NCBI GenBank assembly: GCA_943323725.2
Contig: CALPIW020000104.1
Coordinates: 1-5,925 of the forward strand
Direction: 5' to 3'
Length of the DNA: 5,925 bases
Source: Polynucleobacter meluiroseus
GTDB taxonomy: Bacteria > Verrucomicrobiota > Verrucomicrobiia > Opitutales > UBA953
This document shows positions 1 through 5,925 of this stretch, piece by piece. Below the pieces are notes generated by a model. It saw nothing but the letters and a program-made list of their open reading frames with translations. It did not search any database and was not told the DNA's origin. The number at the start of each line of letters is the position of its first letter. The stretch's first letter is position 1. The position numbers and the translations under genes are program-made.

Positions 1-11
1 ACGTCCCTACC
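1..11. repeat. Possible truncated end of the same repeat family at the window edge
   Basis: Bases 2-11 (CGTCCCTACC) match the right-hand end of both complete repeats, at 560-569 and 5613-5622. If this is a third copy, its hairpin lies to the left of the window and the small gene at 52-501 is bracketed by two elements. A 10-base match is weak evidence alone. Confidence 0.35.
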
Positions 12-51
12 TCAGGATTGCAGGCGGGCGGAGGTGGGGTAAGGTGAAGGC

Positions 52-501
52 ATGCTGATTCCGATCGAAGAACTGAAGATCTTGTATCAAGGAGCCATCG
101 CGAATGTCACGGACTCACCGCCTCGCCCGGTCCTGTCGGCCGAGCGTTATCAGGGCGGGTTCGGCTTCCTCCGCAACGGCGTCGAGTACCGGTTGGCTTT
201 CGACGCCGCCGAGTCGCCGGAGTGCATGACATTGCAGACGAACCTCGATTTCATCAGTGGTCGCGCCGGCCTGGAGGTCATGCGTCGGCATGTCGCCCAA
301 CTCAACGCGGAGAAGAAGGGCGTCAAGTTCGTCCTCGTCGAAGCCCCGGCCCCGTTCATCGTCTGCTCGGTCGAGGCGATCCTCGCGGCCTATCGTCGCA
401 TCCCTAACACCGAGGTGGCGGAGACCATCCTGCAGAGCGCGATCCGTCGGCTGGAGGACGTGACGGAAGAGATCCGTTTGGAATTAGGACGTAGAAGGTA
501 G
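52..501 (+). CDS. Small hypothetical protein, possible YbjN / type III chaperone-like fold
   Basis: A 149-residue protein with no signal peptide or membrane segment, so probably cytosolic. The start at 52 is supported by a purine-rich AAGGTG at 41-46, five bases before the ATG. I do not recognise a specific family. The order of elements resembles YbjN-like and type III secretion chaperone-like domains: an N-terminal helix, then strands around residues 35-50 (GFGFLRNGVEYRLAF), a helix ending in LNAEKKGVKF near residues 84-93, a strand (FVLVEAPAPFIV) and a C-terminal helix from about 118 (NTEVAETILQSAIRRLEDV). YbjN proteins are small, poorly understood proteins linked to regulation or chaperoning in other bacteria. 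That assignment is inference from pattern, not a match I can verify. The last codons run directly into a repeat whose GTAG head supplies the TAG stop, so the native C-terminus may have been altered. It is convergent with the sulfatase gene. Confidence 0.72.
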   Translation: MLIPIEELKILYQGAIANVTDSPPRPVLSAERYQGGFGFLRNGVEYRLAFDAAESPECMTLQTNLDFISGRAGLEVMRRHVAQLNAEKKGVKFVLVEAPAPFIVCSVEAILAAYRRIPNTEVAETILQSAIRRLEDVTEEIRLELGRRR

Positions 502-570
502 GGGCGCGACGGTGTCGCGACCGAGGGAAGCGGGCCATGGGGCGGACGCGTCGCCGACGCGTCCCTACCC
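497..570. repeat. Two-module palindromic repeat (REP/BIME-like), copy 1
   Basis: The element contains two hairpin modules in opposite orientation. Module A on + (498-523) begins GTAG and forms the stem CGCGAC/GTCGCG around the loop GGT. Module B on - (543-568) also begins GTAG and forms the 9-bp stem GGACGCGTC/GACGCGTCC around GGC. The outer ends GGTAGGG and CCCTACC are themselves inverted repeats. The modules align at 21 of 26 positions. A second copy lies at 5552-5623, with both modules identical and a different central spacer. A 5' GTAG next to a palindrome is characteristic of REP sequences mobilised by RAYT transposases, and inverted REP pairs are called BIMEs. Copy 1 lies between the convergent ends of the small protein gene and the sulfatase gene, where its hairpins could stop or stabilise both transcripts. 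That role is inferred. Confidence 0.85.
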
Positions 571-598
571 AGAGGCAGTCAGGGCCGCCCGCGGGGCT

Positions 599-2182
599 TT
601 ATTTACCGGCACCCGCGGCCGCCTTTTTCCCCTTCCGCGCGCCCTTCGCGATATCCTTCTTCTCTTCGGGGCTCAGACTATTGGTCGGCGCATCCGGTTC
701 ATTGTGCTTCGGCATCGCAAGGCGCAGTCGCTCGATGATTTCTTTGGATTCCGGCTGAGCGGCTAGGTTCCGGTGCTCGAGCGGGTCGGTCGAATGGTCG
801 TACAGTTCCTCGGCGCCGCCTTTCGAGCCGTAATAGGTGAAGCGGTAGCGGCCGTCCGTGACGGAATGGTTCCCGTTGTTGTAGGTGGTCAGGGTGGGGT
901 GGTTCCACGCCAGGGTCGGATCCTTCAGCACCGGAGCGAAACTGCGCCCCTCGTTCTCGGGATTGGCGGGCAGTCCGCACAGCTCGATCAGCGTCGGGTA
1001 CATGTCGAGCAGGTTGACCACCGCGTCGCTCTTCAGCCCCGGCTTGGTCACGCCTGGCACGCTCACGATGAAGGGAACCCGGTCGGACTCTTCCCAGAGG
1101 TCGGTCTTGCCGTACTTGAGTTTCTCGCCGAGGTGCCAGCCGTGGTCGCCCCAGATCATGACGATGGTATTGTCGGCGTATTTGCTCTTGGCCAGGGCGT
1201 CGAGGACGACCCCGAGGCAATGGTCGGCGTAACTGATGTTCGCGAGGTAGGCGCGTTGGGCCTGCTTGTGCAGGTTCGCCTTATCGGCGGCCTGGAAGCG
1301 CGGATCGGGCGAGAACAGTTCCTTCCCCGCCTTGTTCGTGATGTCCTTCAGGTCGTCGCGGAAGATCTCGACGGTCTTGAATTTATCCAAGGGATAGAGG
1401 TCGAAGAACTGCTGCGGGACTTCCCAGGGCAAGTGAGGCTTGGAGATCCCGAGGGCCAGGAAAAACGGCTTACCGTCGAAGTCGCGCTGGAGTTGATCGG
1501 CGGCCCATTTGCTGGAGACATAGTCTTTGGTCTGTTCGACGGGAGCGGTGACGGCCCCCCACCGGAATTCCTCCCCTTTTTCCTTCGTGGCCTTCTCGCC
1601 GCCTGCTTCCTTCGGGGTGGCGGGAGATTCGGACCAGAGCATGCCGCCGTTGTTGCCGCCGGCGTCCACGAACTCCTTGAACGCCCACTGACCTTCGTCC
1701 ATGCCTTTCGCGGTCGGGTGCTTATGGAAGATCTTTCCCGTGGAGAGGGTGTGATAGCCGTGCTTCGCGAAGTATTCCGGCAGGGTCACGACATCCTTCG
1801 CCTTCGGGGCGTTCTTCAGGTTCTGCCGATTGCCGTAGACGCCAGTTGAGGCCGACTGCTTGCCGGTCAGGATGGCCGAACGGCTCGGGCAGCAGACCGT
1901 GGAGGGACAATAGGCCTTATGCAGGACAACGCCTTTTTCCTTGGCCAGCTTATCCATGTGCGGGGTGATGGCCTGGGGGTTGCCGCCGAAGCAGCCCACC
2001 CAATCGTTCAGGTCGTCGACCGCGATGAACAGCACGTTGTAGCCCTTGCTCTGATACTCGGCCACCTTCTGCCGGACTTCATCATCAGCGGCGAGCAAGG
2101 CACCGGGCGCGGCGGCCAGCAGGGTCCCCCAGAGGCATAAGCATCGGAGGAATTTCACCCCCCGGTTTTCAATGGACGTCAT
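599..2182 (-). CDS. Secreted sulfatase, iduronate-2-sulfatase-like (arylsulfatase superfamily)
   Basis: A 527-residue enzyme expected to hydrolyse sulfate esters, probably on a sulfated glycan, outside the cytoplasm. The signature C97-C98-P-S-R101 followed by S-A-I-L-T-G is the formylglycine motif CxPSRxxxLTG, where C97 must be oxidised by a maturation enzyme not encoded here. Other expected metal or active-site residues are visible: D56-D57 (VDDLND), K150 and H153 (TGKIFH), K248 and H250 (SKPHLPW), D346-H347 (WGDHGWHLGE) and K359. The blocks TGKIFH, KPHLPWEVPQQF and DHGWHLGE resemble human iduronate-2-sulfatase and choline-sulfatase-like enzymes, so the subfamily is suggested but the substrate is not. 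Residues 1 to about 31 form a signal peptide (FLRCLCLWGTLLAAAPGALLAA). I chose the ATG at 2182 because the open frame upstream runs through a tRNA gene. A GTG at residue 9 would also leave a good signal peptide. No strong Shine-Dalgarno is visible. The lysine- and alanine-rich C-terminus is probably disordered. Confidence 0.95.
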   Translation of the reverse strand: MTSIENRGVKFLRCLCLWGTLLAAAPGALLAADDEVRQKVAEYQSKGYNVLFIAVDDLNDWVGCFGGNPQAITPHMDKLAKEKGVVLHKAYCPSTVCCPSRSAILTGKQSASTGVYGNRQNLKNAPKAKDVVTLPEYFAKHGYHTLSTGKIFHKHPTAKGMDEGQWAFKEFVDAGGNNGGMLWSESPATPKEAGGEKATKEKGEEFRWGAVTAPVEQTKDYVSSKWAADQLQRDFDGKPFFLALGISKPHLPWEVPQQFFDLYPLDKFKTVEIFRDDLKDITNKAGKELFSPDPRFQAADKANLHKQAQRAYLANISYADHCLGVVLDALAKSKYADNTIVMIWGDHGWHLGEKLKYGKTDLWEESDRVPFIVSVPGVTKPGLKSDAVVNLLDMYPTLIELCGLPANPENEGRSFAPVLKDPTLAWNHPTLTTYNNGNHSVTDGRYRFTYYGSKGGAEELYDHSTDPLEHRNLAAQPESKEIIERLRLAMPKHNEPDAPTNSLSPEEKKDIAKGARKGKKAAAGAGK

Positions 2183-2217
2183 CGTGGTTCTTTCGATTGG
2201 GGTTGATGAAAGTATCC

Positions 2218-2305
2218 TGGCGGAGGGGAAGGGATTCGAACCCCCGGAACCTTGCGGTTCATCTGATTTCGAATCAGACGCAATCGACCACTCTGCCACC
2301 CCTCC
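2218..2305 (-). tRNA. tRNA-Ser(CGA), CCA encoded
   Basis: An 88-nt class II tRNA read on the - strand. The acceptor stem GGAGGGG (2305-2299) pairs perfectly with CCCCTCC (2228-2222), followed by discriminator G and an encoded CCA (2220-2218). The anticodon arm is TCTGA/TCAGA around the loop TTCGAAA, placing anticodon CGA at 2271-2269, which reads UCG serine codons. A long variable arm AACC-GCAA-GGTT and the T loop TTCGAAT confirm the serine type. The T stem has two G-T pairs at its acceptor-proximal side, and the D stem is three base pairs. It lies 35 bp upstream of the sulfatase ATG on the same strand, so read-through from the tRNA promoter into the sulfatase is possible. Confidence 0.97.
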
Positions 2306-2308
2306 TAA

Positions 2309-2333
2309 CCAGGACTGTTGAGGAAGTCCCTGG
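2309..2333. other. Hairpin just upstream of the tRNA
   Basis: CCAGGACT (2309-2316) pairs with AGTCCCTGG (2325-2333), leaving one bulged base and an 8-nt loop. It ends three bases before the 5' end of the tRNA on the - strand. It could lie in the precursor-tRNA leader or overlap the tRNA promoter. No T-run follows on either strand, so it is not an obvious intrinsic terminator. Function is unknown. Confidence 0.4.
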
Positions 2334-2359
2334 ATGGCGGGCGGGCAAGACGTAAATGA

Positions 2360-2395
2360 GCGGGAAAGGGGCGTTCCCGCGGGCTTTACGCCCTT
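2360..2395 (+). promoter_or_regulatory. Possible alternative hairpins in the leader of the haem protein gene
   Basis: Two mutually exclusive stems share bases here. The first is GCGGGAA (2360-2366) with TTCCCGC (2374-2380), a perfect 7-bp stem with a 7-nt loop. The second pairs AAGGGGCGT (2366-2374) with ACGCCCTT (2388-2395), with one bulged G. They lie 60-95 bases upstream of the chosen start at 2455, within the divergent spacer between the tRNA and this gene. Mutually exclusive stems are typical of attenuators and switches, but GC-rich sequence produces such overlaps by chance. I see no recognisable promoter boxes in 2306-2454. Confidence 0.25.
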
Positions 2396-2454
2396 CGGCA
2401 CGCTTGCCAGCGATGGTTTGCCCCCTATCCCTGATTTCAACCCCGCATCACCCC

Positions 2455-5400
2455 ATGCTCTCTCGTCTGCTCTGCCTGCTCACCCTGTGCCTCGTTTCGG
2501 TCGTCGCTTCGGCCGAGACGTTCTGGATCTGGGGCCCGAAGAACAACGTCGCGAAACAACAGGTCTGGTTCCGCACCACCTTCGAGCTGAAGGAAGTCCC
2601 GTCGATCGTCCGGCTGCAAGCCGTCGCCGACAACCACTGCGTGGTCTGGCTCAACGGCAAGCAGCTCGGCGGCTCCGATGACTGGGCCGACGCTTTCACC
2701 GCCGAAGTCGCCGGCGACCTCAAGGTCGGCGTGAACACCATCGCGATCCTCGGCCGCAACGACGGCGGCAGCGCCGCGATGTCCTGCCGCCTCATCGCGG
2801 GCAAGTCGGTGCTGGTCGAATCCGGCGCGAATTGGAAAACCTCCCTCCCCACTCCCGGCAAGGGCTGGGAGGCCGTCGCGTTCGATGACGCCAAGTGGAC
2901 CCCGGCCACGGTCGTGAAGAAGATGGGCGAGGCTCCCTGGGGTAATCCTTTCGGCGGCGACAAGAAGGCGACCAGCGCCAAGCGCACCCCGAGCACGTCC
3001 GTCGCGCCGGCCGCGGAACTCATCCTGCAGCCCGGCTTCAAGGCCGAGCTCCTTTACACCGTCCCGAAGCCGGAGCAGGGCTCCTGGGTCTCGCTCGCGG
3101 TCTCGCCGGAAGGCGACCTCGTCGCCGGCGACCAAGGCGGCGTGCTCTGGCGCGTCTCCCTGAAGGACCCCGCCAAACCGGTCGTCACCAAGATCGACAC
3201 GCAGTTCTTCGGCTGCCACGGACTCCTCTTCGCCCACGGCGCCCTGTACGCTTGCACGAGCGAGAAGGGCAAGGGCGACATCTGGCGCCTACGTGACGTG
3301 AAGGGAGACGGCTCCTACTCCGAGCAGACGATGATCCGCGCGCTCAAAGGTTCGGGCGAACACGGCCCGCACCAGCTCGTGCTCGATCGCGATGGCTCGA
3401 TTCTCGTGGTCGGCGGCAATCACACCAAACTGCCCGACGACGAGAAGGCCGGCGCCCCGGTGAAGCGTTACGATGAGGACGACCTCCTCAAGAAGTTCGA
3501 AGACGCCAACGGCCACGCCTCCGGCATCAAGGCCGTCGGCGGCTGGATCGCCCGTATGGATAAGGACGGCAAGGACTGGGTCCGCGTGACCGCCAGCTTC
3601 CGCAATCCGTACGACTGCTCCGTCGCGCCGGACGGCGACATCTTCACTTACGACTCCGACATGGAGTGGGATATGGGCGCGCCGTGGTATCGTCCGACGC
3701 GCATCTACCTCTGCACTCCGGGTGGCGAGCTTGGCTGGCGCTCCGGCGCGAGCAACAACACCTTCCCGACGCTCGACATGCAGCCGGCGCTCGTGGACAT
3801 CGGTCCGGGCAGCCCGACCGGCACCGCCATGGGCACCGGCGCGAAGTTCCCTGTCGCGTACCAGCGCGCCTTCTACGCGTGCGATTGGACCTACGCCACG
3901 CTCTACGCCATCCACCTCACGCCGGAAGGCGGCGGCTGGAAGGCCCGCAAGGAAGTCTTCGCCGCCGGCAAGCCCTTCTCCGTCACCGACGTCGTGATCC
4001 GTCCGCAGGACGGCCACATGTACGTCACCATCGGCGGCCGCGGCGGCCAGTCCGCGCTCTACCGCATCACCTACCAGGGTGCGGAATCGACGGCTCCGGC
4101 CGGCTGGTTCGAAGCTACCCCGGAACAGAAGCTTCGCCGTGAGCTCGAAGCCCTCCGCGACGTCGCCCCGTCCGCCGCCGCGCTGGATAAGGCCTGGCCG
4201 CACCTGGGTCACCCCGACCGCTGGGTCCGCTACGCTGCGCGTATCGCCGTCGAGCACCAGCCCGTCGAAAGCTGGCGTGGTAAATTCTTCCATATCAGCT
4301 GGCCGGGACAGAATCATGACCTTGCGCTCAACGCCGCCTTGGCGCTCGCCCGTTGCGGTGAGGTGAAAGACCTGGAGCCGATCGTGCGCACCATGGACGC
4401 CGTCGCGCAGACCAAGGACCTGCGTCAGCTGCAGGACCGCCAGCGCGTCTTCCAGGTCGCTTTCTCGCGTCACGGCAAGCCGGACGCCGCCACCGCGACG
4501 CGTCTTGGCCAGGAAGCCGCCGCGCGTCTGCCGTCCGGCGACAACGTGTTCGACCGCCAGCTCGCGCAGCTCGCCCTTTACCTCGGCGAACCCTCCGCTC
4601 CGGCCCGCGTGCTCAAGGCCATGAAGGTCGCGCAGCCCAGCCCGGCCGTCGTCGCCGATCCCGAGATCCTCGCGCGTCACCCCGGTTACGCCCGCGCGGC
4701 CGCCAACGCGATGGCCGTCACGCCTGCTTCGACGCGCATCGGCCTCGCTGTCTATCTCTGCCGCGCCACCGTCGGCTGGACCCCGGAACTCCGGAAGGAG
4801 TTCTTCGGTTATCTCGACGTGCTCGCGCAGGCCGAAGGCGGCAACTCGCTGAAGGGCTTCGTGCGCAACATCCGCAAGGAAGCGCTCGCCGCCGCGCCGG
4901 AAGCCGAGCGCCCCGAGCTCGAGCAGATCGCGCCGGTCGCCGCCCGTAAGCCCGCCGCGCCGATCCCGGCCGCCGCCGGTCCGGGTCGTCTCTGGACGCA
5001 TGCCGAGGCCCTCAAGGCTTGGGAAGACGCCAAGGCCAAAAAGACCTTCGACTACGCGAACGGCCAGAAGATGTTCGCCTCCGCGCTCTGCTCGCAGTGT
5101 CACCGCATGGGTAATGACGGCGGCGCGCAGGGTCCGGATCTCTCCGGTCTCGGCGCCCGCACCGCCCCCGCGGACGTCCTCATGAGCATCGTCCAGCCCA
5201 GCGCCGTGCTGTCCGACCAGTATGCCAACTCCGTCATCGGCCGCGTCGACGGCGGCAAGACCATCGGCCGTATCCTGAACGAAGAAGGCGACAAACTTGA
5301 GCTCTCGGTGAACCCGTTCGATCCCTCGGTGACGATCTCCGTCAACCGCTCCGACATCCTGAGCATCGACCGCTCTTCGGACAGCCCGATGCCCGTCGGC

Positions 5401-5493
5401 CTGATCAACTCGCTCAACGCCCAGGAAGTCGCCGACCTGCTCGCCTATCTCGTCTCGGGCGCGAATCCGAAGGACGGGCTCTACGCGAAGTGA
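2455..5493 (+). CDS. Secreted multidomain haem protein: beta-sandwich, dehydrogenase-like propeller, helical repeats, cytochrome c
   Basis: A 1012-residue exported protein of a PVC-specific type, probably an oxidoreductase that passes electrons from an unknown, perhaps sugar-like, substrate to a c-type haem. Residues 1-20 are a signal peptide ending ASA before ETFW. About 21-165 form a galactose-binding-like beta-sandwich (FWIWGPKNN, VVWLNGKQLGG, GVNTIAILGRND). About 187-541 form a sorbosone/glucose-dehydrogenase-like propeller (ILQPGFKAELLY, HGPHQLVLDRDGSILVVGGNH, NPYDCSVAPDGD). About 553-830 are alpha-helical and HEAT-like, then an Ala/Pro-rich linker (825-845). The haem domain follows with C879-S-Q-C882-H883 (5089-5103), GPDLSGLG, and M979 in SPMPVGL as likely axial ligand. 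Its end, NAQEVADLLAYLVS, is typical of the Pirellula/Verrucomicrobium haem-binding domain. I chose ATG 2455 because the signal peptide starts there. In-frame ATGs at 2356 and 2413 would add a poorly suited N-terminal extension. No Shine-Dalgarno is visible. It is divergent from the tRNA-sulfatase pair. Confidence 0.93.
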   Translation: MLSRLLCLLTLCLVSVVASAETFWIWGPKNNVAKQQVWFRTTFELKEVPSIVRLQAVADNHCVVWLNGKQLGGSDDWADAFTAEVAGDLKVGVNTIAILGRNDGGSAAMSCRLIAGKSVLVESGANWKTSLPTPGKGWEAVAFDDAKWTPATVVKKMGEAPWGNPFGGDKKATSAKRTPSTSVAPAAELILQPGFKAELLYTVPKPEQGSWVSLAVSPEGDLVAGDQGGVLWRVSLKDPAKPVVTKIDTQFFGCHGLLFAHGALYACTSEKGKGDIWRLRDVKGDGSYSEQTMIRALKGSGEHGPHQLVLDRDGSILVVGGNHTKLPDDEKAGAPVKRYDEDDLLKKFEDANGHASGIKAVGGWIARMDKDGKDWVRVTASFRNPYDCSVAPDGDIFTYDSDMEWDMGAPWYRPTRIYLCTPGGELGWRSGASNNTFPTLDMQPALVDIGPGSPTGTAMGTGAKFPVAYQRAFYACDWTYATLYAIHLTPEGGGWKARKEVFAAGKPFSVTDVVIRPQDGHMYVTIGGRGGQSALYRITYQGAESTAPAGWFEATPEQKLRRELEALRDVAPSAAALDKAWPHLGHPDRWVRYAARIAVEHQPVESWRGKFFHISWPGQNHDLALNAALALARCGEVKDLEPIVRTMDAVAQTKDLRQLQDRQRVFQVAFSRHGKPDAATATRLGQEAAARLPSGDNVFDRQLAQLALYLGEPSAPARVLKAMKVAQPSPAVVADPEILARHPGYARAAANAMAVTPASTRIGLAVYLCRATVGWTPELRKEFFGYLDVLAQAEGGNSLKGFVRNIRKEALAAAPEAERPELEQIAPVAARKPAAPIPAAAGPGRLWTHAEALKAWEDAKAKKTFDYANGQKMFASALCSQCHRMGNDGGAQGPDLSGLGARTAPADVLMSIVQPSAVLSDQYANSVIGRVDGGKTIGRILNEEGDKLELSVNPFDPSVTISVNRSDILSIDRSSDSPMPVGLINSLNAQEVADLLAYLVSGANPKDGLYAK

Positions 5494-5551
5494 GCGCGAC
5501 GTCGTGAGGACAGGAGCACACGAGGGCTGGAGGACCCGTGGGCACGAGGAT

Positions 5552-5623
5552 GGGTAGGGGCGCGACGGTGTCGCGACCGTTGTCTAGGGGCAAGGCGGAC
5601 GCGTCGCCGACGCGTCCCTACCC
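5552..5623. repeat. Two-module palindromic repeat (REP/BIME-like), copy 2
   Basis: This is the second complete copy of the element at 497-570, in the same orientation. Module A (5554-5579, +) and module B (5596-5621, -) are identical to those of copy 1 over 26 bases each. The spacer between them differs in sequence and is shorter (16 versus 19 bases), so the hairpins are conserved while the linker is not. It starts 58 bp after the stop codon of the haem protein gene, a typical position for REP-like elements and one where the hairpins could protect the 3' end of the mRNA. Confidence 0.85.
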
Positions 5624-5630
5624 AAGGCCG

Positions 5631-5654
5631 CTAGGTCGTGACGCGGTCCCGACC
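5631..5654 (+). repeat. Possible degenerate third hairpin module
   Basis: GGTCG (5634-5638) pairs with CGACC (5650-5654). After one T-C mismatch, GAC (5640-5642) pairs with GTC (5646-5648) around a 3-nt loop GCG. The stem size, 3-nt loop and closing GACC resemble module A of the neighbouring repeat. The preceding CTAG partly resembles the GTAG head. It may be a decayed or divergent module, or chance. Confidence 0.35.
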
Positions 5655-5672
5655 CTGCCCATGTGAGGTGTT

Positions 5673-5693
5673 GGCGGTTAGCGGTTGGCGGTT
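5673..5693. repeat. Three tandem heptamers, GGCGGTT-like
   Basis: Three consecutive 7-bp units, GGCGGTT, AGCGGTT and GGCGGTT, with one substitution in the middle unit. This looks like a short slippage-type tandem repeat in non-coding DNA. No function is evident. Confidence 0.6.
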
Positions 5694-5766
5694 GGGAACG
5701 GCAGAACGATGGCAGGGTCGATGACAGAGGGCTGTATCGATGACGGGATGAATCAGATGGAGTAAA

Positions 5767-5840
5767 TTAAAGGGAGACGGGAAGCGGGGAAGGTGGCTGC
5801 GGATATGAATACCCCAGCTAACTATCCGGTCTCCCCTTGA
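5767..5840. other. Imperfect inverted repeat enclosing further complementary segments
   Basis: GGGAGAC (5772-5778) pairs perfectly with GTCTCCC (5829-5835), and flanking bases extend the stem with a bulge. Inside it, GGGG (5786-5789) can pair with CCCC (5812-5815), or GGATA (5801-5805) with TATCC (5823-5827). The two inner pairings cannot nest together. It could be a small structured RNA, the folded leader of a gene beyond the window, or a remnant. I do not recognise a known RNA family. Confidence 0.25.
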
Positions 5841-5925
5841 GATGGTCTGGCGAAATTTGGCACACGACAGAAAAGTTCCCTCGGGATATTCCCTGGTAGA
5901 TAGTACCTAGGAGATTATCGTTACC

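Larger units (their letters stand above)
5655..5925. other. Non-coding right end with no supportable gene
   Basis: No convincing coding region is visible on either strand. By my hand count the last 225 bases are about 51% GC, clearly lower than the coding regions. The stretch contains the tandem heptamers, a direct repeat TCGATGAC (5718-5725 and 5737-5744) and the inverted repeat described separately. It may be the upstream region of a gene starting beyond the window. Confidence 0.6.

Noticed and set aside
571..598. A rho-independent terminator after the sulfatase
   Set aside because: GC-rich complementary bases exist, but there is no following T-run on the transcribed strand. The repeat at 497-570 is the better candidate for a 3' end structure.
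773..1849. A 358-codon open frame on + opposite the sulfatase
   Set aside because: It lies wholly antisense to a gene with clear catalytic motifs and shows no recognisable domain. Long antisense frames are expected in GC-rich DNA.
2218..2305. The tRNA 3' end as an integration site for a genomic island
   Set aside because: I found no direct repeat of the tRNA 3' end and no integrase in the window.
2183..2440. An N-terminal extension of the sulfatase up to 2440
   Set aside because: It would translate through the whole tRNA-Ser gene and place the signal peptide about 95 residues inside the protein.
2356..2454. Upstream starts for the haem protein at 2356 or 2413
   Set aside because: They would add 33 or 14 residues before a classic signal peptide that starts at 2455.
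3289..5103. A 604-codon open frame on - opposite the haem protein
   Set aside because: The protein is dominated by Arg, Gly, Val and Glu without a domain pattern, and it is the complement of a strongly supported gene.
5858..5875. A sigma-54 promoter suggested by TTGGCAC
   Set aside because: The -12 element with GC at the required spacing is absent.

Overview
The window most likely comes from a GC-rich bacterium of the PVC group, probably Verrucomicrobiota or otherwise Planctomycetota. The main reason is the long secreted protein on the right. It combines a beta-sandwich domain, a dehydrogenase-like beta-propeller, helical repeats and a C-terminal c-type haem domain, an architecture known mainly from Pirellula/Verrucomicrobium-type genomes. 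A secreted sulfatase of the kind those genomes carry in large numbers sits beside it. This placement is inference from gene content, not from a marker gene.

Layout from left to right. A small cytosolic protein with a YbjN-like sequence pattern lies on + (52-501). A compact two-hairpin repeat (497-570) follows, and its first bases supply the stop codon of that gene. An exported iduronate-2-sulfatase-like sulfatase lies on - (599-2182). A complete class II tRNA-Ser(CGA) with encoded CCA lies on the same strand 35 bp upstream of it (2218-2305). A 149-bp divergent spacer with several possible hairpins (2306-2454) precedes the 1012-residue secreted haem protein on + (2455-5493). A second copy of the two-hairpin repeat (5552-5623) lies just downstream of that gene. 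The last 300 bp hold no gene I can support, only small repeats and one structured inverted repeat, and are less GC-rich than the genes.

How the genes may work together: both large proteins carry signal peptides and should act outside the cytoplasm. The sulfatase would remove sulfate esters from a glycan or similar substrate. The propeller/haem protein could oxidise a sugar-like substrate and pass electrons to its haem. They are divergently placed around a tRNA, so a shared pathway is plausible but not shown. The small left-hand protein has no visible link to either.

The most interesting non-coding signal is the repeat. Each copy consists of two related palindromic modules in opposite orientation. 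Each module starts with GTAG, and the modules differ at paired stem positions in a compensatory way. This is the organisation of REP/BIME elements mobilised by RAYT transposases. No transposase is encoded here.
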